A DNA stretch of 9,832 nucleotides from contig CAQUWW010000090.1 in the NCBI GenBank assembly GCA_948896875.1, forward strand, positions 1-9,832. Reading direction: 5' to 3'. The notes beneath the pieces are model-generated. The model was not told the origin of the DNA. It was given only the letters and a program-made list of their open reading frames with translations, and made no database searches. Every line of letters starts with the position of its first letter. Position 1 is the stretch's first letter. Positions 1-6,150 of this stretch are shown here, piece by piece. This DNA comes from an uncultured Acetatifactor sp. GTDB taxonomy: Bacteria > Bacillota > Clostridia > Lachnospirales > Lachnospiraceae. A program made the position numbers and the translations under genes.

Positions 1-1
1 G

Positions 2-133
2 ATCTACAATAACGGTATGTCGGGCGGACAGTTCGGATTCCAGAGTGCCAACGCAGTGGTATTCTTTATCGTGATTGTCATTATTTCCGTTGCCCAGATG
101 AAATTTTCCAGTTCGAAGGAGGAGCAGCTATGA
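2..133 (+). CDS. Sugar ABC transporter permease, MalF/LacF type (C-terminal end only)
   Basis: Only the last 43 codons are present; the gene begins to the left of the window. The visible part has a short soluble stretch (IYNNGMSGGQFGFQSAN), one hydrophobic helix (about residues 18-32, rich in V, I and F), and a short charged tail ending KEEQL. This is the usual ending of MalF-like inner-membrane subunits of binding-protein-dependent sugar importers, where the final helix is followed by a brief cytoplasmic tail. Its TGA overlaps the ATG of the next permease as ATGA, so the two are translationally coupled and should form the heterodimeric channel. The family call rests mainly on this arrangement; the substrate cannot be inferred. 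Confidence 0.75.
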   Translation: MYNNGMSGGQFGFQSANAVVFFIVIVIISVAQMKFSSSKEEQL

Positions 134-975
134 AACATACATCCACCATTGGTAAATCGAATAAGACCGTTATGATCCTGCTGATTCTGGGGCTTTCCAC
201 GATTATTTTCCCCTTGTACATGACCATCGTGATTGCCTTCAAGCAGCCCTCGGAGATGACCAACAGTATCAGCGGTATCCTGTCCCTGCCAAAGACATGG
301 AGCCTGGACAACTTCAGAGAAGCCATGAGAGTCACCGATTTCTGGCGTTCTCTGGGGAACAGCCTGCTGATCTCCGTGACCACTATCGTACTGTCTGTGG
401 CCATTCACTCCCTGATGGGCTATGCGCTGGGAAGAAATAAGGCCAAGAGTAAATTCTACAGCTTTGTATACCTTTTCATCGTCAGCGGTATGTTCGTTCC
501 CTTTGCCATCCTGATGATGCCGCTGGCAAAGCAGACCGCGGAACTTCACCTGGCAAACTGGGCCGGCGTCATTATCCTGTATGTGGTATTCTACATGCCC
601 ATGAATGTGATGCTGTATTCCGGATATCTGGTGAATATTCCCATCGCCCTGGAGGAGGCTGCGAGAGTGGACGGCGCTTCCACCTGGAGAACCTACTGGA
701 GCATTATTTTCCCCATCATGGGACCCATGCATGCCACAGTTGCGGTCATCACCGCCCTGGCCGTATGGAATGACGTGATGACGCCGCTGATCATTATGGC
801 GGGCTCCGGCCAGAATACACTGCCGCTGGCACAGCTGAACTTCCAGTCCCAGTTCGGCACCAACTACAACCTGGCATTTGCTTCTTACCTGCTCTCGCTG
901 ATTCCGATTCTGATATTCTACCTGATCTGCCAGAAACAGATTCTGAACGGTGTGACTAACGGAGCTGTAAAGTAA
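130..975 (+). CDS. Sugar ABC transporter permease, MalG/AraQ type
   Basis: This 281-aa integral membrane protein is the second channel subunit of a carbohydrate importer of the CUT1 kind. Hydrophobic helices lie near residues 13-36, 76-100, 110-132, 143-166, 200-224 and 248-268, giving the six-helix MalG topology. The cytoplasmic EAA loop that docks on the ATPase is clear at about 175-194: EEAARVDGAS, with the conserved G182, followed by WRTYWSIIFP. The length is normal for the family. The start is the ATG inside the ATGA overlap with the upstream permease, preceded by GGAGGAGCAG. A strong terminator follows the stop, so this is the last gene of the importer operon; the binding protein is probably upstream. 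No ATPase gene is adjacent here, which is common because such importers often share an MsmX-like ATPase. The sugar is unknown. Confidence 0.92.
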   Translation: MKHTSTIGKSNKTVMILLILGLSTIIFPLYMTIVIAFKQPSEMTNSISGILSLPKTWSLDNFREAMRVTDFWRSLGNSLLISVTTIVLSVAIHSLMGYALGRNKAKSKFYSFVYLFIVSGMFVPFAILMMPLAKQTAELHLANWAGVIILYVVFYMPMNVMLYSGYLVNIPIALEEAARVDGASTWRTYWSIIFPIMGPMHATVAVITALAVWNDVMTPLIIMAGSGQNTLPLAQLNFQSQFGTNYNLAFASYLLSLIPILIFYLICQKQILNGVTNGAVK

Positions 976-986
976 ATGAAATTCTC

Positions 987-1016
987 ACGGTCGGCCTGAA
1001 AAGGCCGGCCGTTTTT
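987..1016 (+). terminator. Rho-independent terminator of the sugar importer operon
   Basis: A 10-bp stem, ACGGTCGGCC pairing with GGCCGGCCGT (one T-G wobble), encloses the loop TGAAAA and runs directly into TTTTT. It starts 12 bp after the permease stop. The very GC-rich stem and immediate U-tract make this a convincing intrinsic terminator. Confidence 0.93.
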
Positions 1017-1090
1017 AGCTGTGCGGTTATTGCAAAGAAGCAATGCCTGTGGTAAGCTGTAGTGGATATGGAAGTAGGAGAGGCAAGGGC

Positions 1091-1639
1091 ATGAACAATA
1101 GAAAGAAAATACTTTGGATAACGCGGACAGCCGCTTTTGTGGCGTTGCTGGTGGTGGTACAGGGAGCGACAGCAGCTCTGGGCAATACCATTGTCACGGG
1201 GACACTGGTCAATGCATTGCTGATCTCTGCGGTGATGACCGGCGGGCTTTGGTCGGGAATTTTTGTAGCCGTGGTTTCGCCGGTGATGGCGAAGCTGATA
1301 GGGATAGGACCACTTTGGAGCCTGATTCCCTTTATTGCGGCAGGCAACCTGGTGCTTGTGATTGTCTGGCATTTTGTGGGCGGCAGCAGTAGGATACCCC
1401 GGTATGCCGCACGGATCATGGCCCTGACAGGAGCCGCGGCCGCAAAGTTTCTGGTGCTGTATCTGGGAATTGTGAAAATTGCGGTACCGCTTCTTCTGAA
1501 ACTGCCGGATCCTCAGGCTACGGTAATTTCCGGTATGTTTTCCGTGCCCCAGCTGATTACGGCCCTGCTGGGAGGCATTGTGGCTCTGCCGGTACTTGCG
1601 GCGATAAAAAGGGCGGATATGAGTGGCACAGATCTGTAA
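1091..1639 (+). CDS. Small polytopic membrane protein, probable ECF transporter S component
   Basis: A 182-aa, very hydrophobic protein with about five or six membrane segments (near residues 10-30, 38-60, 61-82, 84-98, 115-135 and 150-171). It has a basic N-terminus (MNNRKK) and a short polar tail. The pattern of a first helix starting RTAAFVALLVVVQ, then small-residue helices with VNALLISAVMTGGLWSG, SPVMAK and PFIAAGN, resembles the substrate-binding (S) subunits of energy-coupling-factor vitamin importers. These are about this size and share an ATPase/EcfT module encoded elsewhere. The ligand cannot be told and no riboswitch is visible upstream. The start at 1091 is chosen over an in-frame ATG at 1043 because AGGAGAGG (1076-1083) sits just before it and the extra 16 residues are not membrane-like. 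DegV follows after 24 bp, so co-transcription is likely. The family call is by resemblance only. Confidence 0.7.
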   Translation: MNNRKKILWITRTAAFVALLVVVQGATAALGNTIVTGTLVNALLISAVMTGGLWSGIFVAVVSPVMAKLIGIGPLWSLIPFIAAGNLVLVIVWHFVGGSSRIPRYAARIMALTGAAAAKFLVLYLGIVKIAVPLLLKLPDPQATVISGMFSVPQLITALLGGIVALPVLAAIKRADMSGTDL

Positions 1640-1663
1640 GAAAGTGCAAAGAGGTGTATGGAT

Positions 1664-2512
1664 ATGGTAAAAATTATTACGGACAGTACAAGTGATTTGA
1701 CAAAGGAATTGTTGGAAAAGTATGAGATTTCCGTTTTGCCCCTGCATATTATGCTGGGGGAGGAGGAATATCTGGACGGTGTAAATATTACGCCCCGGGA
1801 AATTTACGATTGGTCGGATGCCCATGGCAGTACGCCGAAGACATCGGCGCCGTCTCAGGAAATGGCGGAGGAATTGCTGAAGCCTTATGTGGAAGCCGGC
1901 AGAGAGGTAGTATGCTTCTCCATATCAGGAGAGATGTCAGCCTCAGGCAATATCATGCGGCTGGCGGCGGAAGAGCTGGGGGCTTCGAACCTTGTGAAGG
2001 TGGTGGACTCAGGGAATCTTTCCACCGGTATCGGCCATCTGGTGCTGGAAGCCGCAATTATGGCCGGGAGGGGAGCGGATGCGGAGACCATTGTAAAACG
2101 GATGGAGGAGCTGAAGCCTCTGGTGAGGGCAAGCTTTGTGGTGGATACTTTGGTATACCTTTATCGGGGCGGAAGATGCAGCGGCCTGGCTGCCATGGCA
2201 GGGGGTGTGCTCAGACTTCATCCCAGGATCTCGGTGGAGAACGGGAAGATGAGCCCCGGGAAAAAATACAGAGGACATCTGAGTAAAGTGATTATGGCTT
2301 ATGTGACGGATATGGAAGAAGCGCTGAAAAAGGCGAAAAAGGACCGGGTCTTTATCACACACTCAGGCTGTGACAGAGAAATTGTGGAGCAGGTACGGGC
2401 GTATCTGGATTCTCTGCATCATTTTGATGAAATTCTGGAGACCAGAGCCGGCGGCGTGATCTCCAGCCACTGCGGCCCTGGAACTCTTGGCGTGCTGTTT
2501 ATTGCATCCTGA
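1664..2512 (+). CDS. DegV family protein (fatty-acid-binding)
   Basis: A 282-aa cytoplasmic protein. DegV/FakB-type proteins bind a fatty acid in a cleft between two domains; some serve fatty-acid kinase FakA as the acyl-carrying partner. Family marks seen in order: the N-terminal MVKIITDSTSDL, the TSAPSQ segment near residues 57-62, an SGEMSASGN stretch where the family usually has SSGLSGT, the VDTLVYLYRGGRCSG block in the middle, and the C-terminal GGVISSHCGPGTLGVLF. The length is typical. There are two ATGs, at 1658 and 1664. The AGAGG at 1650-1654 is only 3 nt from the first but 9 nt from the second, and family members begin MVKIITDS, so 1664 is preferred. No fakA-like gene is nearby. It ends 22 bp from the convergent membrane-protein gene, with no obvious terminator between. 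Confidence 0.93.
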   Translation: MVKIITDSTSDLTKELLEKYEISVLPLHIMLGEEEYLDGVNITPREIYDWSDAHGSTPKTSAPSQEMAEELLKPYVEAGREVVCFSISGEMSASGNIMRLAAEELGASNLVKVVDSGNLSTGIGHLVLEAAIMAGRGADAETIVKRMEELKPLVRASFVVDTLVYLYRGGRCSGLAAMAGGVLRLHPRISVENGKMSPGKKYRGHLSKVIMAYVTDMEEALKKAKKDRVFITHSGCDREIVEQVRAYLDSLHHFDEILETRAGGVISSHCGPGTLGVLFIAS

Positions 2513-2534
2513 CAGGGACTGCATGTCTGCCGGG

Positions 2535-2834
2535 TCAGCTGAATTTTCCCGGAAGCATCAGCAGGATGGCGATGACTCCGCCCAGGGCATAAATCCCGTT
2601 GATGACAACGCAGAGCTTCATGAGAGTGTGACGTATTTTCTCCGCGGCATAGAGGATGACGGTGAACACACCGCTGAAAATCATAAAAGCGGCATAGCTG
2701 GATATGATAATTTCCGCCGCGGGGGACTCCAGGGCCCAGGGGAAACTGCGCAGCGGCAGGATGGTCCATGGAATGAAGAGCATTACGACACAGATGGCTG
2801 TCAATATAATGGTTTTGGTTTGATTATTTTTCAT
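2535..2834 (-). CDS. Small three-helix membrane protein of unknown family
   Basis: A 99-aa protein not assigned to a known family here. It starts with a short basic tail (MKNNQTK), followed by three hydrophobic segments at about residues 8-27, 40-62 and 74-94. The acidic/polar connectors are short, with one positively charged loop (AEKIRHTLMK) between helices two and three. A good ribosome site, AAGGAG, lies 6-7 nt before the ATG, which supports real translation. It lies on the same strand as, and 120 bp downstream of, the MutG-like permease, so it is probably the fourth gene of the peptide-resistance transporter operon. An accessory role in immunity or in sensing is possible but is inferred from position alone. 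The gap before it holds a small hairpin (2906-2923) that could lower its expression relative to the transporter. Confidence 0.75.
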   Translation of the reverse strand: MKNNQTKTIILTAICVVMLFIPWTILPLRSFPWALESPAAEIIISSYAAFMIFSGVFTVILYAAEKIRHTLMKLCVVINGIYALGGVIAILLMLPGKFS

Positions 2835-2905
2835 AGGAAACTCCTTCTTTCTTCTTTTTCTATTTTTGCAGTTCGATGACTCCCTCTTTTTTCCTGCTTA
2901 CCAAA

Positions 2906-2923
2906 GTCCGTCGTCAGACAGAC
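2906..2923 (-). other. Small intercistronic hairpin before the 99-aa membrane protein
   Basis: On the minus-strand transcript, GTCTGTC and GACGGAC pair (7 bp with one G-U) around the loop TGAC, followed by TTTGGT. The U-run is too short for a confident terminator. It may act as a weak attenuator or an mRNA-processing or stability element between the permease and the small gene. Confidence 0.3.
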
Positions 2924-2954
2924 ATGGAATCAGAACGGTGCCGCAGACACTTAT

Positions 2955-3725
2955 TCAGCTTCGCTCCGCCTTTCCATATCGGATACAGGCTATAGCCAGA
3001 CATGCTACCGTGAGAACTGCGGCAATGGGCAGCATGGGCATAAGCTGTATTTGGGTGTCAAATACTTCAGGGGCAAGCTTTCCATATTCTGTCATCAGAA
3101 TATAGAAGGGATAGTCCATTGGATAACAATACCAGACTTTGGTATTGAGCATCAGCACCGAGGGTACAATGGAGGCCAGGCCCAATCCCATGGAAAAGAT
3201 GGGCGTGGAGATCAGAATGCTGAGCATCCAATAGACGGCAGCCGTGGGCAGAGCGGCCAGATAGATCCTGGAGGCAGCCCGGCATACATAGGCAAAAGGC
3301 AGTACAAAGCTGTAACCGTGTATTTCCGAAGCCAGGACTGCGGAAGCGTAATAGGTGCCAATGGACAGAAGCAGTTGTACAAAGGTGAGAACGATCATCA
3401 CCAGAAATTTGGCAAGGCACATTCCGGCGGCGCTGACAGGCAGAGCAAGGCATTTCAGAAGTCCGTGATTGGATTTCTCCGTCTGGTTCAGCAGCACGGC
3501 ACAGATCATGAGAGTGGCGGGAATCATGAACCAGGCCATGCCCATATAGCCCTGAATAAAGTAATTGTATTCCGGAGCAACTTCGTAAGTATTCATGACA
3601 AAATTGATGTCCGCATTCATCGCGGAGGGAAGCCACATCATGACCGCGGGAATCAGCAGAATCCAGAATATTTTGGAACGGCGTATTTTCAGCAGTTCCA
3701 CACGCAGCAGAGTAAGTAAGTTCAT
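2955..3725 (-). CDS. Lantibiotic-protection-type ABC transporter permease (MutG/EpiG-like)
   Basis: A 256-aa membrane subunit, the second permease of the peptide-resistance exporter. It begins MNLLTLLRVELLKIRRSKIF, a basic amphipathic start typical of ABC-2 permeases of the BcrB/LanE/LanG type. About six helices follow (near 18-34, 60-80, 104-130, 145-163, 168-190 and 230-249). An NQTEKSNHGLLKCLALPVS segment after helix two is the cytoplasmic coupling loop seen in this family. The start at 3725 is firm: AGGAGGT lies 7 nt upstream and the ATG overlaps the previous gene's TGA as ATGA. An in-frame upstream extension to 3794 would only overrun the previous gene. With its partner permease and the ATPase it should extrude membrane-active peptides such as lantibiotics or bacitracin; the actual substrate is not known. 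Confidence 0.88.
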   Translation of the reverse strand: MNLLTLLRVELLKIRRSKIFWILLIPAVMMWLPSAMNADINFVMNTYEVAPEYNYFIQGYMGMAWFMIPATLMICAVLLNQTEKSNHGLLKCLALPVSAAGMCLAKFLVMIVLTFVQLLLSIGTYYASAVLASEIHGYSFVLPFAYVCRAASRIYLAALPTAAVYWMLSILISTPIFSMGLGLASIVPSVLMLNTKVWYCYPMDYPFYILMTEYGKLAPEVFDTQIQLMPMLPIAAVLTVACLAIACIRYGKAERS

Positions 3726-4447
3726 GAGAAGTACCTCCTGATTTTGTGATAGGCTGCCTCTGCCATACAGAATAGAAGAACTTCTCCCGCGCATATGGCC
3801 GGAAGGAGCAAAACCTGACTGTCAGAGCAGCGATGGAGCATTTGATAAGGGGCGGAAAAGGGAAACAATGCCAGGACCTGATTCCCGGAAGGCAGCATGG
3901 AGGACATAAATACCAGAATCACACCGATTCCCAGGCAGGTCCACATATTGCGGCACATGGAAGAGATGACCAGCATTGCGGCCGCTGCTGGCAGCATCAT
4001 CACCAGCTCGAATCCCATTCCCTTTAACAGAAGCGTTCCGGTCTCCGGATGGCCGGGAAACCAATGGATACAGCATAGTAACAGAGAGACCGCCTCCAGG
4101 CACAGCGGCAGCAGGCAGGAGAACAACAGTATGCCCAGCTTCCCAAGATACAGCCTAAAGGGGGTCAGAGGCAGGGTCTCCGCTTTCTGAATGGCATTCT
4201 CCTCATATTCTGTGTGGTAGAGGATGCAGACGCCGCAGACCAGCAGGAGGATGTTCAGCTGTGCCATGAGCTGCCAGTTGGCATCCATCAGGATAGAAAA
4301 CGGGCTGCCGGGCTGTGTGGCGAAGGTCTCCGCCCGCACTGCCATATTGACGGCAGGGACCAGGCCGGCCAGCAGACCGCCGCCCAGAAAAGCGGGAATG
4401 TAGCCGGTGCGTTTTATTTTTCTGGTCTCCACAAAAAGTATCTTCAT
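3722..4447 (-). CDS. Lantibiotic-protection-type ABC transporter permease (MutE/EpiE-like)
   Basis: A 241-aa membrane protein, the first of two permease subunits. It starts MKILFVETRKIKRTGYIP, a short cytoplasmic basic helix. Hydrophobic segments follow near 17-38, 58-78, 104-128, 143-165, 168-186 and 210-232, the six-helix ABC-2 exporter layout. The loop HTEYEENAIQKAETLPLTP between helices two and three matches the E-rich coupling region of EpiE/MutE and BcrB-like subunits, which contacts the ATPase. It is coupled on both sides by ATGA overlaps, with the ATPase at 4444-4447 and the second permease at 3722-3725. GAGGTG lies 7 nt before its ATG. The length agrees with LanE proteins (roughly 240-250 aa). 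It acts in the cytoplasmic membrane to remove or exclude antimicrobial peptides. Confidence 0.88.
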   Translation of the reverse strand: MKILFVETRKIKRTGYIPAFLGGGLLAGLVPAVNMAVRAETFATQPGSPFSILMDANWQLMAQLNILLLVCGVCILYHTEYEENAIQKAETLPLTPFRLYLGKLGILLFSCLLPLCLEAVSLLLCCIHWFPGHPETGTLLLKGMGFELVMMLPAAAAMLVISSMCRNMWTCLGIGVILVFMSSMLPSGNQVLALFPFSAPYQMLHRCSDSQVLLLPAICAGEVLLFCMAEAAYHKIRRYFS

Positions 4448-5205
4448 CCTCGTTCACCTCGATTCTGATTGTCGGCATCTATCATGGCCAGAAAGGTTTC
4501 TTCCAGATTGTAGGTGGGAAGGCCCTGACTTTCGGCATGACTTTCCAGCTCCTGCAGTGTCCCCTCAAAAAGCAGATTGCCGTGATTCAGGATTCCGATG
4601 TCGTCGGCCATCAGCTCCACCTCCGGCAGCAGGTGAGAGGAGACCAGGACGGTGCAGTCGTATTTTTGCGGAAGGGAACGGACCAGCGTTCGAATCTCAT
4701 GGATGCCAACAGGGTCAAGTCCGTTGGTAGGTTCGTCCAGGATCAAGATGGGCGGATGGCCGATCAGCGCACCGGCCAGTCCCAGCCGCTGCTTCATGCC
4801 CAGGGAGTAGCGTTTGGCCAGTTTGTTTTTGTGCTGTGAAAGGCCTACAAGTTCCAGTGCGTCAGCCACGGCGGATTTCGGGAGATCCAGAATTCGACGG
4901 ATAATTTCCAGATTCTCCTCTCCGGTGAGATTGCCGTAAAAAGCGGGAGCTTCAATAAAGGAACCGATGTCTTTCAAGATGGCCACCCGATCCCGGGGGT
5001 AAGTTCTCTGTTCTATGTGAAAGCTTCCCTCCGTAGGGCTGGTCAGGCCGAGAAACATTTTCATTGTGGTGGACTTGCCCGCGCCATTGGGGCCAAGGAA
5101 ACCATAGACGCTGCCCTTACGGATATGCAGATTCAGATGGGATACGGCGGTAAAGTCTCCATAGGATTTTGTGAGATTCGTGGTTTCAATAATGTTATCG
5201 CTCAT
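4444..5205 (-). CDS. Lantibiotic/bacitracin resistance ABC transporter ATPase (LanF/BcrA type)
   Basis: A 253-aa nucleotide-binding subunit powering the two downstream permeases. Walker A is GPNGAGKST (38-46), the signature is YSLGMKQR (133-140) in the place of LSGGQ, Walker B is ILILDEP (153-159), and the switch histidine is H191 in VSSHLLPE. At the Q-loop the sequence reads GSFIEAPAFYGNLTG, with glutamate 85 in place of the usual glutamine. This E-loop is described as a hallmark of LanF immunity ATPases and is shared by BcrA-like relatives. The acidic/polar C-terminal tail (from about 235, NLEETFLAMI) is the usual BcrA-type ending. The ATG at 5205 has AAAGGAG 7 nt upstream. It is first in the minus-strand operon, diverging from the regulator pair, and is probably switched on by it. 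Confidence 0.95.
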   Translation of the reverse strand: MSDNIIETTNLTKSYGDFTAVSHLNLHIRKGSVYGFLGPNGAGKSTTMKMFLGLTSPTEGSFHIEQRTYPRDRVAILKDIGSFIEAPAFYGNLTGEENLEIIRRILDLPKSAVADALELVGLSQHKNKLAKRYSLGMKQRLGLAGALIGHPPILILDEPTNGLDPVGIHEIRTLVRSLPQKYDCTVLVSSHLLPEVELMADDIGILNHGNLLFEGTLQELESHAESQGLPTYNLEETFLAMIDADNQNRGERG

Positions 5206-5238
5206 TTGTGAACTCCTTTCTACTTTGCAACAGTCTGG

Positions 5239-5295
5239 GCAGTCATCGGATTGCTGTGATACTTTGGGTCAGCGGTCCGATATCCGACTGACTGC
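5239..5295 (-). promoter_or_regulatory. Transporter mRNA leader with two alternative hairpins
   Basis: In the leader of the ATPase gene, 5282-5295 pairs with 5239-5251 over 13 bp with a single bulge (GCAGTCAGTCGGAT with ATCCGATGACTGC). The same 5' segment can instead pair locally: 5284-5292 with 5268-5275, 8 bp with one bulged base (GTCAGTCGG with CCGCTGAC). The two folds exclude each other. Neither is followed by a U-run, so simple transcription termination is unlikely. It could affect translation or mRNA stability, or the inverted repeat could be a protein-binding site in DNA. Confidence 0.45.
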
Positions 5296-5309
5296 TGCGA
5301 TGTAAGATC

Positions 5310-5338
5310 AGTATAAGGCCTGCAGTTTACAATACCCT
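5310..5338 (-). promoter_or_regulatory. Probable activated promoter of the ABC transporter operon
   Basis: Reading on the minus strand, TATACT at 5315-5310 is a good -10 element. The region 17 bp further up (AGGGTA, 5338-5333) is a poor -35 and is instead covered by the 11-bp direct repeats. A weak -35 overlapped by regulator repeats is the usual arrangement for promoters needing an OmpR-family activator. The transcript would begin near 5303, leaving a leader of about 98 nt. Confidence 0.5.
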
Positions 5339-5368
5339 TCTGTTAACCTTACGATTCCCTTACATTTT
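5325..5368. promoter_or_regulatory. Four direct repeats at 11-bp period (likely response-regulator box)
   Basis: On the plus strand the blocks are GTTTACAATAC (5325), CCTTCTGTTAA (5336), CCTTACGATTC (5347) and CCTTACATTTT (5358). TTAC/TTCT cores begin at 5327, 5338, 5349 and 5360, exactly 11 bp apart. One helical turn between direct repeats is the usual binding geometry for OmpR-family regulators, and NisR and SpaR boxes of lantibiotic systems have this spacing. The array lies between the two divergent promoters and covers the -35 area of the transporter promoter. Confidence 0.6.
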
Positions 5369-5399
5369 GCAGGGGAAAGATGTAAAAATGGAAAGAAGG

Positions 5400-5408
5400 T
5401 GGTATGAT
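5400..5408 (+). promoter_or_regulatory. Extended -10 promoter of the response regulator/kinase operon
   Basis: TGGTATGAT fits an extended -10 (TGn plus TATGAT, five of six to consensus). The -35 position (ATGTAA, 5380-5385, spacer 17) is weak, as is common with extended -10 promoters. A start near 5415 leaves a leader of about 43 nt before the GTG at 5458, and it rules out the in-frame ATG at 5404 as the translation start. Confidence 0.45.
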
Positions 5409-5457
5409 AGTTTTGCCGATGATAATAGAACAAAGAAATAAGCAGGAGTGGATTGCG

Positions 5458-6150
5458 GTGAAAAATAAGAAAATTTTACTGGTGGATGACGAGGAACAGC
5501 TGCTGGACATGGTGGTTTCCATTTTGAAGCAGGATGGTTATACCAGGATACGGACGGCGGTCAGTGTAAAGGAAGCCCTGGAGGCAGTGCGGGACTGGCA
5601 GCCACATTTGTGTGTGCTGGACGTGATGCTGCCGGATGGAGACGGATTTGCGCTTTTGACAAAGCTGAGGGAAATGACGGATGCCCCGGTGCTTTTTCTC
5701 ACAGCCAGAGGCGAGGAGGAAGATAAATTCCGGGGTTTTGGACTGGGAGCGGATGATTATGTTGTAAAGCCCTTTTTGCCGCGGGAGCTGCTGTTTCGGA
5801 TTGCTGCCATATTGAGACGCTCTTATAAAGAGGAAGCTTCGAAAGTACGGCTTGCAGCCTGTGAGGTGGATTTCGAACGGGCGGAGGTTCTGCGGGGAGA
5901 CCAGACATTGCCGCTGACAGCAAAGGAATATGAGTTGCTGAAAGCCCTGTACAGGAATGCAGGCCGCATTGTCACAATAGACAGTCTCTGCGAGGCGGCC
6001 TGGGGGGAGAATCCTTATGGATATGAGAATTCTCTCATGGCGCACATCCGACGGATTCGGGAGAAAATAGAGGAAAATCCGTCAAAGCCGGTGTCTTTGC
6101 TGACGGTGAAGGGATTGGGCTATAAACTGGTGACGGGGGAAAAACGATGA
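5458..6150 (+). CDS. OmpR-family response regulator controlling the peptide-resistance transporter
   Basis: A 230-aa cytoplasmic DNA-binding regulator. The receiver domain (about 3-120) has the acidic pair D10/D11, phosphoacceptor D55 in CVLDVMLPDGDG, T82 in LTARG and K104 in YVVKPF. A winged-helix effector domain (about 128-226) includes LTAKEYELLKAL, SLCEAAWG, the recognition-helix region NSLMAHIRRIREKIE and the wing TVKGLGYKL. The GTG start at 5458 is chosen because AGGAG (5444-5448) precedes it and the receiver fold begins at KNKKILLVDDEE. The in-frame ATG at 5404 lies inside the -10 element. It overlaps the kinase gene as ATGA. Given its divergent position, its most likely target is the transporter operon, through the 11-bp repeats at 5325-5368, as with SpaR, NisR or CprR. 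Confidence 0.94.
   Translation: MKNKKILLVDDEEQLLDMVVSILKQDGYTRIRTAVSVKEALEAVRDWQPHLCVLDVMLPDGDGFALLTKLREMTDAPVLFLTARGEEEDKFRGFGLGADDYVVKPFLPRELLFRIAAILRRSYKEEASKVRLAACEVDFERAEVLRGDQTLPLTAKEYELLKALYRNAGRIVTIDSLCEAAWGENPYGYENSLMAHIRRIREKIEENPSKPVSLLTVKGLGYKLVTGEKR

Noticed and set aside
4..732. Open frame of 242 codons on the minus strand
   Set aside because: It is antisense to the clearly real MalG-type permease, rich in H, G and Q, and has no recognisable domain.
956..1825. Open frame of 289 codons on the minus strand
   Set aside because: It lies antisense to the ECF-like gene and crosses the terminator. Its composition is H/Q/R-rich with no membrane or domain pattern, and it is a shadow of the real genes.
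2505..2560. Possible bidirectional terminator between DegV and the small membrane gene
   Set aside because: Only a 5-bp CTGAC/GTCAG outer stem with poor inner pairing and a distant TTTT; too weak to call.
3051..3719. Plus-strand open frame of 222 codons
   Set aside because: It is fully antisense to the MutG-like permease. It lacks a ribosome site and its composition is typical of a shadow frame.
3726..3794. N-terminal extension of the MutG-like permease to 3794
   Set aside because: It would overlap the upstream permease by about 70 bp. The ATG at 3725 has a perfectly placed AGGAGGT and an ATGA coupling.
5404..5457. Upstream in-frame ATG for the response regulator
   Set aside because: The ATG lies within the TATGAT -10 element. 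The extra 18 residues are not part of a receiver domain, and GTG 5458 has AGGAG upstream.
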